This document shows positions 51,897 through 60,530 of a DNA stretch of 64,000 nucleotides, piece by piece. The first letter of the stretch is position 1; the number at the start of each line of letters is the position of its first letter. The position numbers and the translations under genes were made by a program. The DNA is taken from the NCBI GenBank assembly GCA_038230655.1, contig JBBRMU010000002.1, positions 1 through 64,000 on the forward strand, in the 5' to 3' direction. The DNA comes from JBBRMU01 sp038230655 (lineage in GTDB: Bacteria; Patescibacteriota; Microgenomatia; UBA1406; GWC2-37-13). Under the pieces are notes generated by a model. That model had not been told where the DNA came from. It made no database searches and saw nothing but the letters and a program-made list of their open reading frames with translations.

Positions 51897-53203
51897 ATGA
51901 ATTTTCAGTATAAAAATAGCTCGCTGATAAATGAAAGCGGTTTTAACGAACTACTCCCTCTTCTCCAGAGTTATTCCAAACAACTACAATTAGTTGTAAA
52001 CTCTCATACCTTTGATGCTCCTGAGTCTTCTGTAAATCTGCCATCTGATAAAAATTTACTTGAGATAGTAATGAAAATGGTGAAAAAAAAGATATCTTCA
52101 AAACTCAAATACATCGTTGATATCGGGATTGGAGGATCTAACTTAGGCACTAAAGCAGTTTATGATGCTCTGTATGGATTTTATGATGTGCTAGAGCCAA
52201 ACCGATTCCCTAAAATGATCTTCTTAGATACAACCGATGAAAATCTGTTATTAAAATGTTCCAAACTCATTCAAACTCTTGAAAATAAAGACGAATTTTT
52301 AATAAACACTATTAGTAAATCCGGCGGGACAACGGAAACAATTGCCAATCTGGAAATCATATTAAGGGAATTAGAAAGCAAATTTGGAGATGTACATGAA
52401 AGGCTTGTAATTACTACTGATGAAGGCTCAAAACTTTGGGAACTAGCTTATAAAAATGGTGTTGATGTCTTGCCGATTCCTAAAACTGTCGGCGGGAGAT
52501 TTTCAGTATTGTCTGCAGTCGGCCTACTTCCACTTGCTTGTTGCAGTATTGATGTTGACTCACTTCGAAAGGGCGCCGAGAAAATGAGAACCATGTGTCT
52601 AAGCTCAGATATTTCTGAAAATATTGCAGCACTTTCGGCTGCGATAATATATCTACATAATAAGAACGGAAAAAATATAAACGATACTTTTTTCTTTCTG
52701 CCACAACTGGAGTCGATCGGAAAATGGTATCGGCAGCTAACCGGCGAAAGTCTTGGTAAAGAGTTGGATCTTCAAGGTAAGAAAGTTCATGCAGGTATTA
52801 CACCAACCGTTTCAATTGGCTCTACAGATCTTCACTCCGTTGGACAACTTTATCTCGGTGGACCCTAGATAAAATTACAACTTTTGTTTATGCATCGGAT
52901 CATCGCTCTACTCTTTCTATCCCTGCTACCCTTCAATTCCCACTAGTTGATGGTATCACTGGCAAAAAACCCCATGAAATTATGTCAGCTATTCTCGAAG
53001 GTGTGAAGATTGCTTATAAAAATCAAAATCTGCCTTATATGGAAGTATCAGTTAACGTAAGGGATGAATTCAGTCTAGGTGAGTTTTTGCAGTTTAAAAT
53101 GATTGAGATGATGTACCTAGGAAAATTACTAAACGTAAATACATTTGATCAACCTCATGTGGAGCTCTATAAAAGTGAGACTAAAAAAATTTTAGAAGGT
53201 TAA
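51897..53203 (+). pseudogene. pgi: glucose-6-phosphate isomerase with one frameshift
   Basis: The first frame (323 residues) has the PGI signatures DIGIGGSNLGTKAVYDAL, SKSGGTTET and GGRFSVLS, and ends at TAG 52866-52868 after LYLGGP. One base too few in the CCC at 52863-52865 breaks the frame. With one more C the reading continues LDKITTFVYASDHRSTL through NTFDQPHVELYK to 53203, the normal C-terminus with the catalytic Lys region. A restored protein would be about 435 residues. The gene is otherwise well conserved, so a recent mutation or an assembly error is likely. Confidence 0.85.
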
Positions 53204-53425
53204 TCTGTTGGACATTATTAAAAACTGCCTTTCTTGCGGTGAATCTGCGGAAATTATACGGTAATTTCATTGATAACCAGATATTGCGTTTACTGAAAGA
53301 CGCTTTTTATTCATGGATGTTATGTCATTATGAGTTACTCGTTACATAAAACTGTAGTAAGTACCCTTCTATAAGCAGGTTTCGACATGCTGAGATTTTA
53401 GCTATGGACTCTTAATTTATTTAAT

Positions 53426-54718
53426 TCAAACATAGTTGGCAACTTTTTTCCCAAGCGCAACTGCGTAGTTTGTCCCCCTATCATTGGGGTAAGTCATATC
53501 TAAATTTGCTATATAGAAGTTCTTTAGTGGTGTCTCAAAAGTAGGTTTGTTTTCGACAAAGTCTGTATCAAACACCGGTTGAGCAAAAGGAGCCTTAAAG
53601 ACGTATGTTTTAATGCCTTTGGTATCAAAACTTGGATTAATCTTTTTAAAGTGAGGGGTTACATACTTCAAAATTTCATCTTCACTCATTTTCCAGATCG
53701 GATTATCTTGAGTTAGATACCATGCGATATATGCAATGTTTTTATTTCCATAGTGTTTTTTATCAATGAAATTCGTGTGTTGAGCAACTAACATTGTTGG
53801 TATTTCTGGCGTGCAAATGCTTAACCAGTACGTTTTTTCAAGCAAAGCATCTTTTGATTCGAGAATCAAAACAACTGCGTTTAAATACTTCAATTTTTTA
53901 AACTTTTCAAAGTAGGTTTTAGGAAACAATTGTTCTGCGATCCTGGATAGAATCGGGCTTGGTAATGTAGAAATAACCGTATCGAACTCCTCTTTTTTGG
54001 TTTTTCCATTTTCATCTTTGTAGCCGATCGTATACCCTTCTCCACTCTTTTCGATTTTCTGTACTTCGTGAGCTTTCTTAATCACCGCACCTTCGGCTTG
54101 AACTTTTTTCGTGAGATACTCCACCCACGTTTGAAAGCCACCTTTAATATATCCTAATTCCTTTGTGCGGACCTTCACACGGGCCCAGATAAACATAGCT
54201 ACAATATTCCCCGCATATTTACCGAACTTTTTCCGCATTGGCTCTCCGAATAATGTTTCCCAGGCATGTCTTCCCATTAAAGTACTAAACAATTTTTCAC
54301 TTGAAACTTTATTATAAAGAGGCAGTGGAGGAAAGAACTTCAAAAAAGCGAGAACTGCAGCTGTGCGTATTCTTTCGGGGATTGAGAGAAGAGGAAACCT
54401 CAGAAAATCCTGCGGGGTATCTACGGGAAATCTACGGTAATTATCGCCAATTTTATAGAGAGACTCTGTTGCAGGAAGTTGGTAGAAGATATCTTTAAAG
54501 CCTGTATCTTTAGCCAGGTCAAGCATTGCTTTATCTGATGAAAACAAATGGTGATAAGCTTTTTCAAGAGGCCACTCCCATCCTGGTGCTTTAAAACCGA
54601 CAGCCAACCCACCCAAAACTTTCTCTCGTTCGTATAGCGTTACTTCGTGACCTTTTTTTTTGAGATAAAACGCGGCTGTCAACCCGGCAAATCCTCCACC
54701 TAAAATTGCTACTTTCAT
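53426..54718 (-). CDS. FAD-dependent amine-oxidase/protoporphyrinogen-oxidase-like protein
   Basis: 430 residues. The N-terminus VAILGGGFAGLTAAFYLKKKG is the Rossmann FAD site, with EREKVLGGLA after it. The C-terminal FYIANLDMTYPNDRGTNYAVALG closes the FAD site. The family covers HemY-like, carotenoid and UDP-galactopyranose-mutase-like flavoproteins. No haem genes are in the window, so haem synthesis is not indicated; a role in glycan or lipid modification would suit the neighbours. The substrate is not predicted. Confidence 0.75.
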   Translation of the reverse strand: MKVAILGGGFAGLTAAFYLKKKGHEVTLYEREKVLGGLAVGFKAPGWEWPLEKAYHHLFSSDKAMLDLAKDTGFKDIFYQLPATESLYKIGDNYRRFPVDTPQDFLRFPLLSIPERIRTAAVLAFLKFFPPLPLYNKVSSEKLFSTLMGRHAWETLFGEPMRKKFGKYAGNIVAMFIWARVKVRTKELGYIKGGFQTWVEYLTKKVQAEGAVIKKAHEVQKIEKSGEGYTIGYKDENGKTKKEEFDTVISTLPSPILSRIAEQLFPKTYFEKFKKLKYLNAVVLILESKDALLEKTYWLSICTPEIPTMLVAQHTNFIDKKHYGNKNIAYIAWYLTQDNPIWKMSEDEILKYVTPHFKKINPSFDTKGIKTYVFKAPFAQPVFDTDFVENKPTFETPLKNFYIANLDMTYPNDRGTNYAVALGKKVANYV

Positions 54719-55075
54719 ATTGCTCTAGTTAAACTTTTATCTTCGAGATCAATTGTACCAATCTTTCACTTTTAAATCTATTTCATGAGCCAGTAATAAT
54801 TGTAATGATTCTATTTTTACTGGTGCATCATGCTAATTTAGAAATTCGCCTTAAGCTCTTTACTCCTCTACTCAACTCCATAGCGCTTATTTATAATATT
54901 ATTATAACTTTCAGAGATATTGAAAACTAAATACTAGCGAAGTTTGAACTAGCCTACTAATTAGCTCTAAATGGTGATTTTCACTGTTGTTTTAAATGAT
55001 TGTCCTATAGTTTATAGCTAAAATTTACTATAAGATTTAAGTGTGAGTCCTTTTTACCGCACATTATCCGTATAA
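54719..55075. other. intergenic stretch, nothing firm seen
   Basis: 357 bp, AT-rich. Only short AT hairpins are visible; no reading frame or promoter is convincing. Confidence 0.4.
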
Positions 55076-55609
55076 TTACCGTAAAGACTGCTGCAAAAGG
55101 CTAAATGCAGCGAGTGTAGATCCATCCATAATGACTCCTTTATCTATTAATATTCCTACTTCGGAAAAAGGCACTTTAACCACTTCTATGACCTCAGTAG
55201 GTTCCAATAATTGATGACCCTTTGTTAAGTTTTTAGCAGTGAATACTGAGGCTTTTTGAGGGCTGGAAGATGAGGTAGGGAAGAAAGAGCCCACATAGGT
55301 CAACTCAGCCGGTGAGTATCCAGTTTCTTCCACTAACTCTGTTTTAGCAGTCTCTACCGGGTCTTTGCCAATGACAGAACCCATAGGAAACTCAAGAGAA
55401 ATGAAGTCTGCACCCATTCTATACTGCCTAACCATCACCACCTCGTCATTATTCAAAAAAGGGATGATAATGGAAAATTCTGGAGCTTCCCTAATAAAAT
55501 AATGAGCTTTATTACCATTTGGAGCTATAGCTTCAACCTCTTTAATAGTGAAAAATTTGCCAAATCTTACTGTTTTGAGTGTTTTTCCTCTTTTTATTCT
55601 TAAGTCCAT
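55076..55609 (-). CDS. NUDIX hydrolase (ADP-ribose pyrophosphatase-like)
   Basis: 177 residues. The Nudix box reads GSVIGKDPVETAKTELVEETGY. It keeps the ELVEETG metal-binding core, but it is one residue shorter than the consensus, has Asp for the first Glu and Thr for the Arg before Glu-Leu. A VRQYRMG segment before it is typical of ADP-ribose pyrophosphatases. It starts 17 bp after the AI-2E family gene, so the two are probably cotranscribed. Activity is likely but substrate choice is uncertain. Confidence 0.8.
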   Translation of the reverse strand: MDLRIKRGKTLKTVRFGKFFTIKEVEAIAPNGNKAHYFIREAPEFSIIIPFLNNDEVVMVRQYRMGADFISLEFPMGSVIGKDPVETAKTELVEETGYSPAELTYVGSFFPTSSSSPQKASVFTAKNLTKGHQLLEPTEVIEVVKVPFSEVGILIDKGVIMDGSTLAAFSLLQQSLR

Positions 55610-55626
55610 AAATAATTACCGCAGAT

Positions 55627-56616
55627 TTAACGTGGATTCTCCGCAGACTTCTTCTTTATTAGATACTCCATCATGACAACTTCAATGAAAAGATAGGCAG
55701 GTATGGCTAGTAAAATTCCGATTGTTCCCGCAATCCGACCGCCTATTACTAGAGAAATTAATGTGACAATTGGATTTAAGCCAACTGCGTTTTTCATAAT
55801 AATGGGCACTATTAGATTATTTTCAAGTTGCTGAACTATGATATATAAAGCCAGAGCAGTACCACCCATAAAAGGGGAGACCGCGAAGCCGATCACAACC
55901 GCAGGGATTGCTGAGATAATCAGACCAACATTCGGGACTACTTCCAGAAGACCTGCAAGTACAGCAAGAGCGAGTGCATACTTCATACCAATAATATTGA
56001 GGCCAACAAATGTCATAAAACCAACAACCGTCATTAAAGTAAACTCACCCCAGAACCAGGCGGACATCCTGTTTTCAACCTTCGTTATTATATCCCTTAC
56101 TTTAGCAGTCTGAGACTCTTCGAAAAATCTTGATAGTAAGTTTTTTAAAATATTTTCCTGAAGGATGAAGTAAAATCCAAAAAAAAGTGTTGAGATGACA
56201 AAAAAAGTGTTTGAAGCTAGTCCACCTAGGATATCAAAAAAATTGCCAGTGAAAGTTGGAATATACTGTGTAACTGTGTCAATACGAAAGGAACTAAAAA
56301 GTCTTGGACCTATGCTTTTCACAATCATAGGAAAGTTAGCAAGGAGATTTGATGTCTCTGTCACAATCGGCGGAATAATCAGAGAGATTAGGAAAATAAA
56401 GAAGAGAATAAAGAGTAAGTAAACAAGTAGGGCAGACAGAGTGCGTGGGACACTGCGTTGTTCTAGCCATGCAACTGGAGGTCGGAGTGCGCTCATTAAA
56501 ATGAAAGCTATGAAGAGTGAAAAAATTAAATCTTTAATGATCCAAATAAAGTAAAGAAGTAGGAGAAAGCACACCGTTGTAACAATGGTCTTTAAAGAAA
56601 TCTCCACTTTATACAT
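55627..56616 (-). CDS. AI-2E/PerM-family membrane transporter
   Basis: 329 residues, about eight helices. Typical features are an N-terminal pair of helices with LRPPVAWLEQRSVPR, a soluble middle (about 70-150), and a C-terminal LEVVPNVGLIISAIPAVVIG and NAVGLNPIVTLISLVIGGRIAG. The family includes TqsA and PerM; some members move Na+/H+ or signals. The function in this organism is unknown. A TGC-TAACAT box ends six bases before the ATG (leaderless). Confidence 0.9.
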   Translation of the reverse strand: MYKVEISLKTIVTTVCFLLLLYFIWIIKDLIFSLFIAFILMSALRPPVAWLEQRSVPRTLSALLVYLLFILFFIFLISLIIPPIVTETSNLLANFPMIVKSIGPRLFSSFRIDTVTQYIPTFTGNFFDILGGLASNTFFVISTLFFGFYFILQENILKNLLSRFFEESQTAKVRDIITKVENRMSAWFWGEFTLMTVVGFMTFVGLNIIGMKYALALAVLAGLLEVVPNVGLIISAIPAVVIGFAVSPFMGGTALALYIIVQQLENNLIVPIIMKNAVGLNPIVTLISLVIGGRIAGTIGILLAIPAYLFIEVVMMEYLIKKKSAENPR

Positions 56617-56622
56617 AGCTTT

Positions 56623-56628
56623 ATGTTA
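56623..56628 (-). promoter_or_regulatory. extended -10 box of a leaderless transcript
   Basis: Minus strand TGC-TAACAT, then AAAGCT and the ATG at 56616. Confidence 0.5.
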
Positions 56629-56764
56629 GCAAAAAATGTTCGGACATTGTTATGAGTTCGTGCTATAGAGAGTAAAGACCGGTTGTGGAATCTACAGTAT
56701 GTCTTACACTATCTGGAGGATATGTTTTCATTGACATTTAGAGTAAAAGGTGAAAAAATAAGGA

Positions 56765-57337
56765 ATGGAGCAAACTATTAACTCAACCCCTGACGCAAAT
56801 CCACAGATGTTGTATTCCTGGAAAGCTCCTCTGCGTCCTTATAAAAAAAGAAGTAAAAATATTATTCGATTTTATGTCGCACTAGCTTTACTCCTCTCGA
56901 TGATTGTCTTCTTTTTTGGAGACAAAGTCCTGTTGGTTCCAATTTGGGTAATGCTTTTTCTCTTCTATGTTCTTACTATCACTCCACCTCCAGAAGTTGA
57001 AAACAAGTTTAACAAGTTTGGAATCGAGACTGCCGGCATGACAATTCGCTGGGAACTTCTTTCACACTTTTACTTTATAAAACGATTTGGATATGATGTC
57101 GCTACCGTCGTTACTCATGAGCCATATTACCTTCATGCATATATGGTAATGCCTGATGAAATAGTTAAAAAGAAAGTCATGGAAATTTTAAGTGAGCATC
57201 TTATTTTTCAGGAAAAACCTCAGAGAACCTTTACAGATAAGCTTGTTGATATATTTTCAAAACTAGTACCAGATGATGAAGACACTATAAACACTCGCGC
57301 ACCCTTGTCCCAAACACAGATGCAGGCATCTCCTTAA
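56765..57337 (+). CDS. two-helix membrane protein, unknown
   Basis: 190 residues. A basic segment (PLRPYKKRSKN) leads into a pair of membrane helices (about 37-77). A cytosolic domain follows with ENKFNKFGIETAGMTIRWELL and a helical tail. The pattern recalls CPR proteins in which a two-helix anchor carries a small PH- or DUF-type domain, but I cannot name the family. Its 3' end overlaps the converging PIN gene by 53 bp. Confidence 0.6.
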   Translation: MEQTINSTPDANPQMLYSWKAPLRPYKKRSKNIIRFYVALALLLSMIVFFFGDKVLLVPIWVMLFLFYVLTITPPPEVENKFNKFGIETAGMTIRWELLSHFYFIKRFGYDVATVVTHEPYYLHAYMVMPDEIVKKKVMEILSEHLIFQEKPQRTFTDKLVDIFSKLVPDDEDTINTRAPLSQTQMQASP

Positions 57338-57899
57338 TCCCGAACGACCGTCCCCACTTAATAACTCCTTCATCTGCTGAAACGAGATATCCATCTGTCT
57401 CCTTTGCAAGCATAATAAGATCCAGATCTCCAAGACTATCAATAAATCCAAAACGGGTAGCCTGGCGATATCTATCCCGGAATCCTTTTACAACCTTTCC
57501 AACAGTTATTTGGAAGTCAATCTTTGACAGTTCCGGTTTTCCCATCATATCCTTGGCGGCATTCTGAATCTCTTCTTCTGCGACAGTCATACCGCGGTAG
57601 CTACGACTTCTGATATCTTCAACTAACTGATAAACAACAGATGTAGGAACCGACATTTCATTGAATGAAGGAGATTTTATGGAGATTGATGCTAAAAATT
57701 CTTTTATAAATAGCTGTTCCTTATTCTCAAAAAAACTCAAAAACTCATCAACAATTCTTGGAGGAAGTAGAAACTTTGAGTCTTTTAAAGAACTGGCAGC
57801 GTTAGTGATATTCTTGACGACCTCTTCGGTTTTATCACCAAGATTTAACCCTGCCTCCATATTGAAGAACAAATTGGTATCGAGAATGTAAATATTCAT
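57285..57899 (-). CDS. PIN-domain protein of the RNA-ligase-partner type (UPF0278)
   Basis: 204 residues. PIN acids: D7 in IYILDTNLFF, a central acidic region, and DLDLIMLAKETDGYLVSADEGVIKW near the C-terminus. The C-terminal part closely follows the archaeal UPF0278 proteins annotated as RNA ligase partners, probably endoribonucleases. No RNA ligase gene is next to it here, so the partner lies elsewhere or is absent. A TGC-TAAAAT box lies 7 nt before the ATG (leaderless). Confidence 0.75.
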   Translation of the reverse strand: MNIYILDTNLFFNMEAGLNLGDKTEEVVKNITNAASSLKDSKFLLPPRIVDEFLSFFENKEQLFIKEFLASISIKSPSFNEMSVPTSVVYQLVEDIRSRSYRGMTVAEEEIQNAAKDMMGKPELSKIDFQITVGKVVKGFRDRYRQATRFGFIDSLGDLDLIMLAKETDGYLVSADEGVIKWGRSFGIKEMPASVFGTRVRECL

Positions 57900-57905
57900 A
57901 TCTGT

Positions 57906-57911
57906 ATTTTA
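57906..57911 (-). promoter_or_regulatory. extended -10 box of a leaderless transcript
   Basis: Minus strand TGC-TAAAAT, then ACAGAT and the ATG at 57899. Confidence 0.55.
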
Positions 57912-57971
57912 GCATACTCACGCAAGAATTTATAAAAAGTTTATGATCTAGTTTACTTTTTAATTCAGTGC

Positions 57972-57977
57972 TATAAT
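57972..57977 (+). promoter_or_regulatory. extended -10 promoter for the 58042 gene
   Basis: GTGC-TATAAT. The leader of about 57 nt has a small TCCC-GAAA-GGGA hairpin and an ATGGAGG ribosome site 7 nt before the ATG at 58042. Confidence 0.6.
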
Positions 57978-58041
57978 AGACTTTATCCCGAAAGGGAGAG
58001 AGGAATTGGTGGTTTTATGTCAACCTTAATGGAGGTTCAAA

Positions 58042-58233
58042 ATGGGGTACATCGATGCGTTGGTGGAGAATTTCAAGGAACTCGTTGACACACTCGAGAC
58101 TTATGATCAGTTTAATTCTGCTCAAAAATTACTCGAGTCGATGGGTCCTGATGTCGTTGGAGAAGAGTATGGTAATCTTCTACAGAGCCTAGAGGAGAAA
58201 ATAGAGTCAGCTTTGCTACCAATGCCAATTTAA
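58042..58233 (+). CDS. small acidic helical protein, unknown
   Basis: 63 residues, soluble, acidic, predicted all-helical (DALVENFKELVDTLETYDQF and LLQSLEEKIESALL). It has a strong GGAGG site, an extended -10 promoter and a long terminator hairpin, the same layout as the 17958 gene. I do not recognise a family. Being an independent, well-signalled unit, it is probably made in quantity. Confidence 0.65.
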   Translation: MGYIDALVENFKELVDTLETYDQFNSAQKLLESMGPDVVGEEYGNLLQSLEEKIESALLPMPI

Positions 58234-58351
58234 CTCGGATTTCGTTGTACTTAAACACCACTAACCCATTAGGTTTTATGAGTTCTAATGTTAGTGCCTT
58301 CAACTATTGAAACCAATTTTGAGGTGTCACCGACACTGGAATTCTCACCTT

Positions 58352-58398
58352 GAGAAGCTTTCGGGGTCATCCCGAAAAAAATACTCCGAAAGCTTCTC
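58352..58398 (+). terminator. long hairpin terminator after the 58042 gene
   Basis: GAGAAGCTTTCGG (58352-58364) pairs over 13 bp with CCGAAAGCTTCTC (58386-58398); loop 21 nt. A weak T-rich tract follows. It may also stop the converging gene. Confidence 0.75.
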
Positions 58399-58411
58399 TC
58401 ATTCTTTACCA

Positions 58412-59652
58412 TTACTTTCTTTTTAACAAATATAAGCTGTAATTATTATTTATGGACCATTTCTTTACTTGTACTGCAGGTGTAAACGTATGGACTTCAT
58501 ACGCTGGATCAACCCTATAATCCTTGTCTTTATCTTCTAGAACATATAAATATTTATTTGACGTGTAGTTATCATAGTCAATTTTTAAATCATCCCTCTT
58601 CAGAAGGTATTTTATAACGTCAGCTTTTGCATTATAAATAAGATTGGCAACATTAAACTCTTTTATTCCTTCCTTTCTGATCAACTCATATGCTTTTTTC
58701 TCATAAAGATAGTTCCAGTTATGTTCCATTCCAAATGGATGTGAAGGAAGTGGAAAGTATAAAAATAAATCGATGGTTAGGAGAGCAAAGGATACTCCAA
58801 TTACAGATCCTTTTGTAAGTACCTTCCTTATAACAGCTAATAGGAGTAGTAACAAAAATAAGGATGAGCTCAACATGTAGTGAACTGGAGGAGTTGTGCT
58901 GGATCGGAAGACTTCAGGATGATGAAGATACAACAAAAATGTCTGAAAGTTGTAAAAATGATTCTTTAGTTCAAATGCAATCACCGGAGAAAAACCGACA
59001 ACAAATCCTATGACAATAAGCAAAAAAAACTCTTTTTTTCTCTTTTATATATGTAATATATAATCACTCCGATGACAACTACTATAAACTGGTAATGGAA
59101 CGTCAATAAAAGTCCCATCAATAAACCAGTTAAGATGATAAACTTTTTAGATTGATATTTTTGGTATAGTCCCATACTCAAGACTAGTAACGGAGACAGG
59201 CTAAACTGGAAATTTGGATTCCATAAGAAGGACGTATAATTTTTATAGAGCGGTAGTAGAGCGTATAGGATTGTTAATATGTATCCAGATCTTTTATCTA
59301 TGAGCATTTTTGTGCCAATAAATAGAGGGAGCATCATCAAACAGGAAAATATTGAAAAAATATAACTAGAGATTAGTGGATCGAATTTGCCAACTAGTAA
59401 AAAGATGAGTTGAAAGTAATATGTTGTTGAGCCAATAAATAGTTGTCGGCCTTGATACTGGTAGGACGTAATCGGAATTCCCACAAGTGTTATCTCTTTA
59501 TTTTTCCATATTTCTAAAGACTTCATTGATGAAGTTGCTTGATCCGAGGAAAAATTTAAATACTCTTGAAAATGGAGAGAACGGATTAATACCCCGACAA
59601 GAATTAAAAGGGCAAGCAAAATTAGTTCTTTCTTAAGTAGTTTCACACTCAT
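58412..59652 (-). pseudogene. frameshifted GT-C membrane glycosyltransferase
   Basis: Two overlapping frames make one gene. The first (59652 to 59008) has the N-terminal helix, the acidic first-loop SSDQATSSMK and TSFLWNPNFQFSLSP, then ends soon after REKKSFF. At a T8 run on the minus strand (59022-59029) one more T would continue as LLIVIGFVVGFSPVIAFELKNH in the second frame, with further helices and a periplasmic C-terminal domain. Rejoined it is about 413 residues, similar in design to the broken 12169 gene: both share the ITLVG and FxWNPN segments. Confidence 0.75.
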
Positions 59653-59900
59653 AGAATAGCGTAATTATAACCTAAGAATTAAATTTGTTCTCTCCTTTGA
59701 AGAGCAACCTTATAAAAATATTATGTGGAATACTTACATCTCTTTATCTCACTGCCAAGCAACTGTTTCTGTTCAAAAAAATTATGGATAATGTTATTTA
59801 TATGCCACTTCACGGCTACAGCAAAATTAGTGATACAGTCAAGATCATTTTTGACCTATTGAAAACCCCACCATTAGTGCGGTACATTTAGTTTATACAC
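59653..59900. other. intergenic stretch, nothing firm seen
   Basis: An ATG-started frame of 68 codons lies at 59685-59891, but it has no expression signals and an unremarkable composition; I treat it as chance. No tRNA or repeat is seen. Confidence 0.4.
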
Positions 59901-59926
59901 CACATATAGTTTATAAACCATATGTG
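59901..59926 (+). promoter_or_regulatory. 26-bp palindrome upstream of nrdR-nrdJ, candidate NrdR operator
   Basis: CACATATAGTTTA is followed at once by TAAACCATATGTG, a 26-bp inverted repeat with one mismatch. Its AT-rich CACATATAG/CATATGTG halves resemble the ACACWATATATWGTGT-type NrdR boxes. It lies 72 bp before nrdR. A GATAAT -10-like box is at 59985-59990, 9 nt before the ATG. Confidence 0.5.
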
Positions 59927-59998
59927 TGAAGAGTGATAAGTACACTAAATGAGATGAATCCGAATGCAGCAAACCATTAGCATTGATAATAGAGTAAT

Positions 59999-60508
59999 AT
60001 GCACTGTCTTTTTTGTAAGAACGCAGATACAGAAGTTATTGAAACACGACTTTCTGAAAACTCAACCGTGATTCGAAGAAGAAGAGTTTGCCCAAAGTGT
60101 AAGAAGAGATTTACAACACACGAGCGAATTGAAGAGTTGCCCATATTAGTTATAAAACGAGACCTTAGAAGAGAAAGATTTGACAGAGAGAAGTTACGAA
60201 GAGGAATTTTAAAAGCAGTAGGCAAGACAACTATTTCCGCTCTTCAAATAGAACAGATTTTGTCTGAAGTAGAGGCGGAAATTACACAGTCTGAACAAAA
60301 TGAAATTACAAGTTTGTTTATTGGTGAACTTGTTGCAAAGAGACTAAAGAAGTTTGATAAAGTTGCTTACATCCGTTTTGCATCAGTTTTTAAAAGATTT
60401 GTAGATATAGAAGAGTTTACAAAAGAGTTGCAACAAATCACCCTTCATGAAGCGCAGATAGTTCCGGCTGTGCAATCATCAATTCCGGAAAATATTATTA
60501 ATAATTGA
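59999..60508 (+). CDS. nrdR: transcriptional repressor NrdR
   Basis: 169 residues. Zinc ribbon with C3, C6, C31 and C34 (MHCLFC ... CPKCKKRF), then an ATP-cone domain starting VIKRDLRRERFDREKLRRG (about 52-140). NrdR senses ATP/dATP and represses ribonucleotide reductase genes. Here it precedes nrdJ by 22 bp in one operon, so it likely represses its own operon through the upstream palindrome. The C-terminal tail is about 15 residues longer than in common NrdR. Confidence 0.96.
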   Translation: MHCLFCKNADTEVIETRLSENSTVIRRRRVCPKCKKRFTTHERIEELPILVIKRDLRRERFDREKLRRGILKAVGKTTISALQIEQILSEVEAEITQSEQNEITSLFIGELVAKRLKKFDKVAYIRFASVFKRFVDIEEFTKELQQITLHEAQIVPAVQSSIPENIINN

Positions 60509-60530
60509 GCGAAAGCTCATTAAGATTACT

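Noticed and set aside
59685..59891. 68-codon frame in the gap before nrdR
   Set aside because: No promoter or ribosome site; composition typical of AT-rich non-coding DNA; no recognisable motif.
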